Part shown: positions 7,294 through 9,120 of the stretch, in pieces
Layout of the letters: the number at the start of each line of letters is the position of its first letter
How positions within the stretch are numbered: the stretch's first letter is position 1
NCBI GenBank assembly: GCA_900546875.1
Contig: URET01000047.1
Coordinates: forward strand, 1 to 9,120
Length of the DNA: 9,120 nucleotides
Direction of reading: 5' to 3'
From: an uncultured Eubacteriales bacterium
GTDB lineage: Bacteria > Bacillota > Clostridia > Christensenellales > CAG-314
Notes under the pieces: generated by a model
What the model saw: only the letters and a program-made list of their open reading frames with translations
The model's database searches: none
What the model was told of the DNA's origin: nothing
Translations under genes and position numbers: made by a program

Positions 7294-8124
7294 ATGAGCA
7301 AAGCAGACGAAATTTTCATCGCAAATGTCAAAGACATCCTGGATAACGGGTACCGCGATACCGAAGATACCGTAAGACCTCATTGGCCTGACGGAACTCC
7401 CGCTCATACAGTGAAAAAATTCTGTATCGTAAACCGTTACGATCTGAGAGAGGAGTTCCCGATAATCACATTAAGGCGAAGCGCTTATAAGTCCGCCATT
7501 GACGAGATTTTATGGATATGGCAGAAAAAGAGCAACGACGTATCTAAGCTTAAAAGCCGTGTATGGGACAGCTGGAAGGACGAAAAAGGAACAATAGGGA
7601 AGGCTTACGGGTATCAGCTTGCGCAGAAGTCGGTGTATCCCGAGGGCGAGTTCGATCAGGTGGACAGAATACTTTTTGACCTTGCGCATAATAAAGCCTC
7701 ACGCAGGATCATGGCAAATATGTATGTGCACAAGGACCTTCATGAGATGCAGCTTTATCCGTGTGCGTATTCCCTGACCCTGAATGTGTCGGGCAATGTG
7801 CTCAACGGGATCTTGAATCAGCGTTCGCAGGATATGGCGGTTGCAAATAACTGGAATGTGGTACAATACGCTGCTTTGCTTATGATGTTTGCTCAGGTGA
7901 GCGGCCTTAAGGCAGGAGAACTCGTGCATGTCATCGCGGACGCGCATATTTATGACAGACATGAAGAAATAATAAAAAAGATGATCCTTTCTCCCGTATA
8001 TCCTGCTCCGGTAATGAAGCTTGATCCTGACGTAAAGAATTTTTACGATTTTAAAGTGTCGGATTTCACACTCGAGGGCTATAATTATAATGATATCAGG
8101 GAAAAATTCGAAGTTGCCGTGTGA
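7294..8124 (+). CDS. thyA: thymidylate synthase (folate-dependent, ThyA family)
   Basis: This cytoplasmic dimer converts dUMP to dTMP using 5,10-methylenetetrahydrofolate as carbon donor and reductant. The 276 residues cover the whole family. The phosphate-binding arginine is Arg28 (TVRPHW). Glu71 lies in AIDEILWIW, and the Arg137-Arg138 pair (SRR) reaches into the partner subunit. The nucleophile is Cys157 (LYPCAYS), followed by Arg177/Asp180 in QRSQD, Asn188, and His218/Tyr220 (ADAHIY). The end FEVAV is typical. The N-terminal half (DGTPAHT, LWIWQKKSNDV, GTIGKAYG) resembles the Bacillus ThyA / phage phi3T type rather than the E. coli type. The usual LGxPFN before the substrate Asn is VANNWN here, a variant I associate with clostridial enzymes. 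The start has only a weak GGCGGA (7282-7287) ribosome-binding site. A strong promoter lies about 80 bases upstream. No dihydrofolate reductase gene is next to it. Confidence 0.96.
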   Translation: MSKADEIFIANVKDILDNGYRDTEDTVRPHWPDGTPAHTVKKFCIVNRYDLREEFPIITLRRSAYKSAIDEILWIWQKKSNDVSKLKSRVWDSWKDEKGTIGKAYGYQLAQKSVYPEGEFDQVDRILFDLAHNKASRRIMANMYVHKDLHEMQLYPCAYSLTLNVSGNVLNGILNQRSQDMAVANNWNVVQYAALLMMFAQVSGLKAGELVHVIADAHIYDRHEEIIKKMILSPVYPAPVMKLDPDVKNFYDFKVSDFTLEGYNYNDIREKFEVAV

Positions 8125-8190
8125 TTTTACGGGGAAAACGGGATCGGATCGCTCCGGCTGCTGAAAAACCAACCGTTTTACAATTATATC

Positions 8191-8197
8191 AGGAGGG
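8191..8197 (+). promoter_or_regulatory. strong ribosome-binding site of the DUF975 gene
   Basis: AGGAGGG ends 7 bases before the ATG at 8205. It is a near-perfect Shine-Dalgarno, much stronger than the site in front of thyA, and it fixes the start. No convincing promoter lies in the 80 bases after thyA, so read-through from the thyA promoter is likely. Confidence 0.85.
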
Positions 8198-8204
8198 AAA
8201 TTGA

Positions 8205-8828
8205 ATGCCTACAGCAAAAGAATTCAGAAGACGCGCATGGGCGACGTTCAGGAAAAGCGATACGTGTGGTTCACGTTGGGGAGGAGCTATACTGGCTTTT
8301 ATAATAGTCGGTATTTTGAATTCGGTATTATCGGGCTTTATTGTCGGTATACTGGCAGCATTGCCTTTGACCATGGGGCTTTATGCAATGTATTTGAATA
8401 TGTATAAAGACAACGAATGGTCTGTTGGCGATATATTTTCAAGCTTCAGAAACGGAATGGATTATTATTTAAATTCTTTTCTGCTTCTGTTCGTAAACAG
8501 TATTTTCATTTTTCTGTGGTCTCTTCTTTTCGTTATTCCCGGAATAATAAAAACTTTTTCTTATTCCATGAGTCCCTATATCCTCATCGATAATCCCGTA
8601 ATGACCGCCGGCGAAGCGAGAAGAAAGAGCATGGAGATCATGAAAGGGAACAAGTGGAAGCTTTTCTGTCTGCAGTTTAGCTTTATAGGCTGGATCCTTC
8701 TTTCTATACTCACTTTCGGAATACTGTTTTTATGGGTGATCCCCGCGATGGAAATGTCGAAGATCGCATTCTATAAGGAAATCAGCGGACATACTGTTTT
8801 TGAAGCTCACGAAGAAAAAGCAGCTTAA
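8205..8828 (+). CDS. DUF975 family multi-pass membrane protein
   Basis: This 207-residue integral membrane protein of unknown function matches the DUF975 family of Firmicutes. Supporting signatures are VIPGIIKTFSYSMSPYIL (about 110-127), the charged segment EARRKSMEIMKGNKWKLF (137-154) and the C-terminal SFIGWILL...WVIPAM block. Hydrophobic segments run at about 27-65 (probably two helices), 88-115 and 152-184 (probably two). A basic N-terminus (KEFRRRAW) and the KGNKWK loop are probably cytosolic. The tail (EAHEEKAA) is acidic and soluble. There is no signal peptide and no catalytic motif. The gene sits 80 bases after thyA, probably in the same transcript, and ends before a terminator at 8932-8971. 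Nothing in its sequence suggests a link to thymidylate metabolism, and its biochemical role is unknown. Confidence 0.85.
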   Translation: MPTAKEFRRRAWATFRKSDTCGSRWGGAILAFIIVGILNSVLSGFIVGILAALPLTMGLYAMYLNMYKDNEWSVGDIFSSFRNGMDYYLNSFLLLFVNSIFIFLWSLLFVIPGIIKTFSYSMSPYILIDNPVMTAGEARRKSMEIMKGNKWKLFCLQFSFIGWILLSILTFGILFLWVIPAMEMSKIAFYKEISGHTVFEAHEEKAA

Positions 8829-8850
8829 AACTCGGATCGACGCCGGCTGA

Positions 8851-8925
8851 ATGAGCTTTTGCTCATGATAAACCTTAATGACATTGAACCGATAAGCAGG
8901 ATGCGGCATAGTTGAAAAGCTTATC
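8851..8925. other. two hairpins in the 3' region after the DUF975 gene
   Basis: ATGAGC (8851-8856) and GCTCAT (8861-8866) form a perfect 6-base stem with a TTTT loop. GATAAGC (8891-8897) and GCTTATC (8919-8925) form a perfect 7-base stem with a 21-base loop. Neither is followed by a T-tract. They precede the probable terminator by a few bases and could belong to a structured 3' end or a small RNA; no known RNA family was recognised. Confidence 0.4.
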
Positions 8926-8931
8926 TGCAGT

Positions 8932-8971
8932 CTCCGGCGCACTCATGCGAGGTTTTGCGCCGGAGCGTTTT
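8932..8971 (+). terminator. probable intrinsic terminator of the thyA-DUF975 unit
   Basis: CTCCGGCGC (8932-8940) pairs perfectly with GCGCCGGAG (8957-8965) around a 16-base loop, giving a GC-rich 9-base stem. CG, then TTTT (8968-8971) and further A/T-rich sequence follow. The T-run is short and offset by two bases, so termination may be incomplete, but position and stem strength fit the end of the operon. Confidence 0.7.
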
Positions 8972-8980
8972 ATATATGCA

Positions 8981-9120
8981 AATGGCAGGTGTGTCCGCGA
9001 CAGGGCGGCACCTTCGGAGAAAAGATGAAAAATTGTCCGGTGCGGACAAGTTTAAGGCGCAATGGCAGGCGTACTTTGCAGGACAGGGCGTTACCTCCGG
9101 AGAAAGAATGAAAAAGTGTC
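8981..9120. repeat. start of a noncoding tandem repeat array (unit about 80 bases), cut by the window edge
   Basis: One unit spans 8981-9060 and a second begins at 9061 and runs off the end. Both start AATGGCAGG and share ACAGGGCG, then ACCT, CGGAGAAA and ATGAAAAA blocks, with a three-base gap and scattered substitutions. Unit 1 holds a hairpin, TTGTCC (9033-9038) / GGACAA (9044-9049). The 80-base step is not a multiple of three. One frame stays open from an ATG at 8982 to the window end, but it has no ribosome-binding site, and the two units give similar peptides only in different frames, so it is probably not a gene. Confidence 0.75.

Noticed and set aside
8135..8179. Inverted repeat AAAACGG / CCGTTTT between thyA and the DUF975 gene, as a possible terminator
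   Set aside because: The stem is only 7 pairs, A/T-rich, with a 31-base loop, so it is unlikely to stop transcription. The gap is small and the genes are probably co-transcribed.
8982..9120. Open frame from an ATG to the window end
   Set aside because: It runs across the tandem repeat, lacks a ribosome-binding site, and the repeat period changes frame between units.
8981..9120. CRISPR array
   Set aside because: The units are long, imperfect and adjoining, without unique spacers between short identical repeats, and no cas gene is present.

Overview
The window (about 9.1 kb, roughly balanced GC with purine-rich Shine-Dalgarno sites) looks like chromosomal DNA of a low-to-mid GC Firmicute, most likely a member of the Clostridia. 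The grounds are the AddAB (not RecBCD) recombination enzyme, a Bacillus/phage-type thymidylate synthase with the 'ANNWN' signature that I associate with clostridial proteins, a DUF975 membrane protein and strong GGAGG ribosome-binding sites. All recognisable genes lie on the + strand. The species cannot be named from this window.

Layout. Positions 1-128 hold the last codons of an unidentified gene. A 337-base spacer follows, with a nested inverted repeat (330-388) but no clear promoter. Positions 466-6898 are a tightly coupled addB-addA pair whose reading frames overlap by 11 bases. Together they encode the two-subunit helicase-nuclease that processes double-strand DNA ends for RecA-dependent repair. 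All motor and nuclease signatures are intact in AddA. AddB has its nuclease and iron-sulfur cysteines, but its N-terminal ATP-binding loop is degenerate. A 395-base spacer (6899-7293) holds a near-copy of the addA 3' end, two copies of a short repeat 65 bases apart, overlapping hairpins, and a good sigma-A-type promoter followed by an 11-base direct repeat. This promoter drives thyA (7294-8124; dTMP synthesis), followed 80 bases later by a small DUF975 membrane protein gene (8205-8828) with its own strong ribosome-binding site. Hairpins and a probable intrinsic terminator (8932-8971) close this unit. The window ends inside a noncoding repeat array with a unit of about 80 bases (8981-9120).

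Functionally, AddAB resects broken DNA and ThyA supplies thymidylate. Both belong to DNA maintenance, but nothing links them in one transcript, because thyA has its own promoter. I found no mobile element, CRISPR array, defence system, tRNA or rRNA. The coding content is ordinary housekeeping. The unusual material is the degenerate AddB Walker A site and the repeat-rich intergenic DNA, and I do not see evidence of a new multi-gene system.
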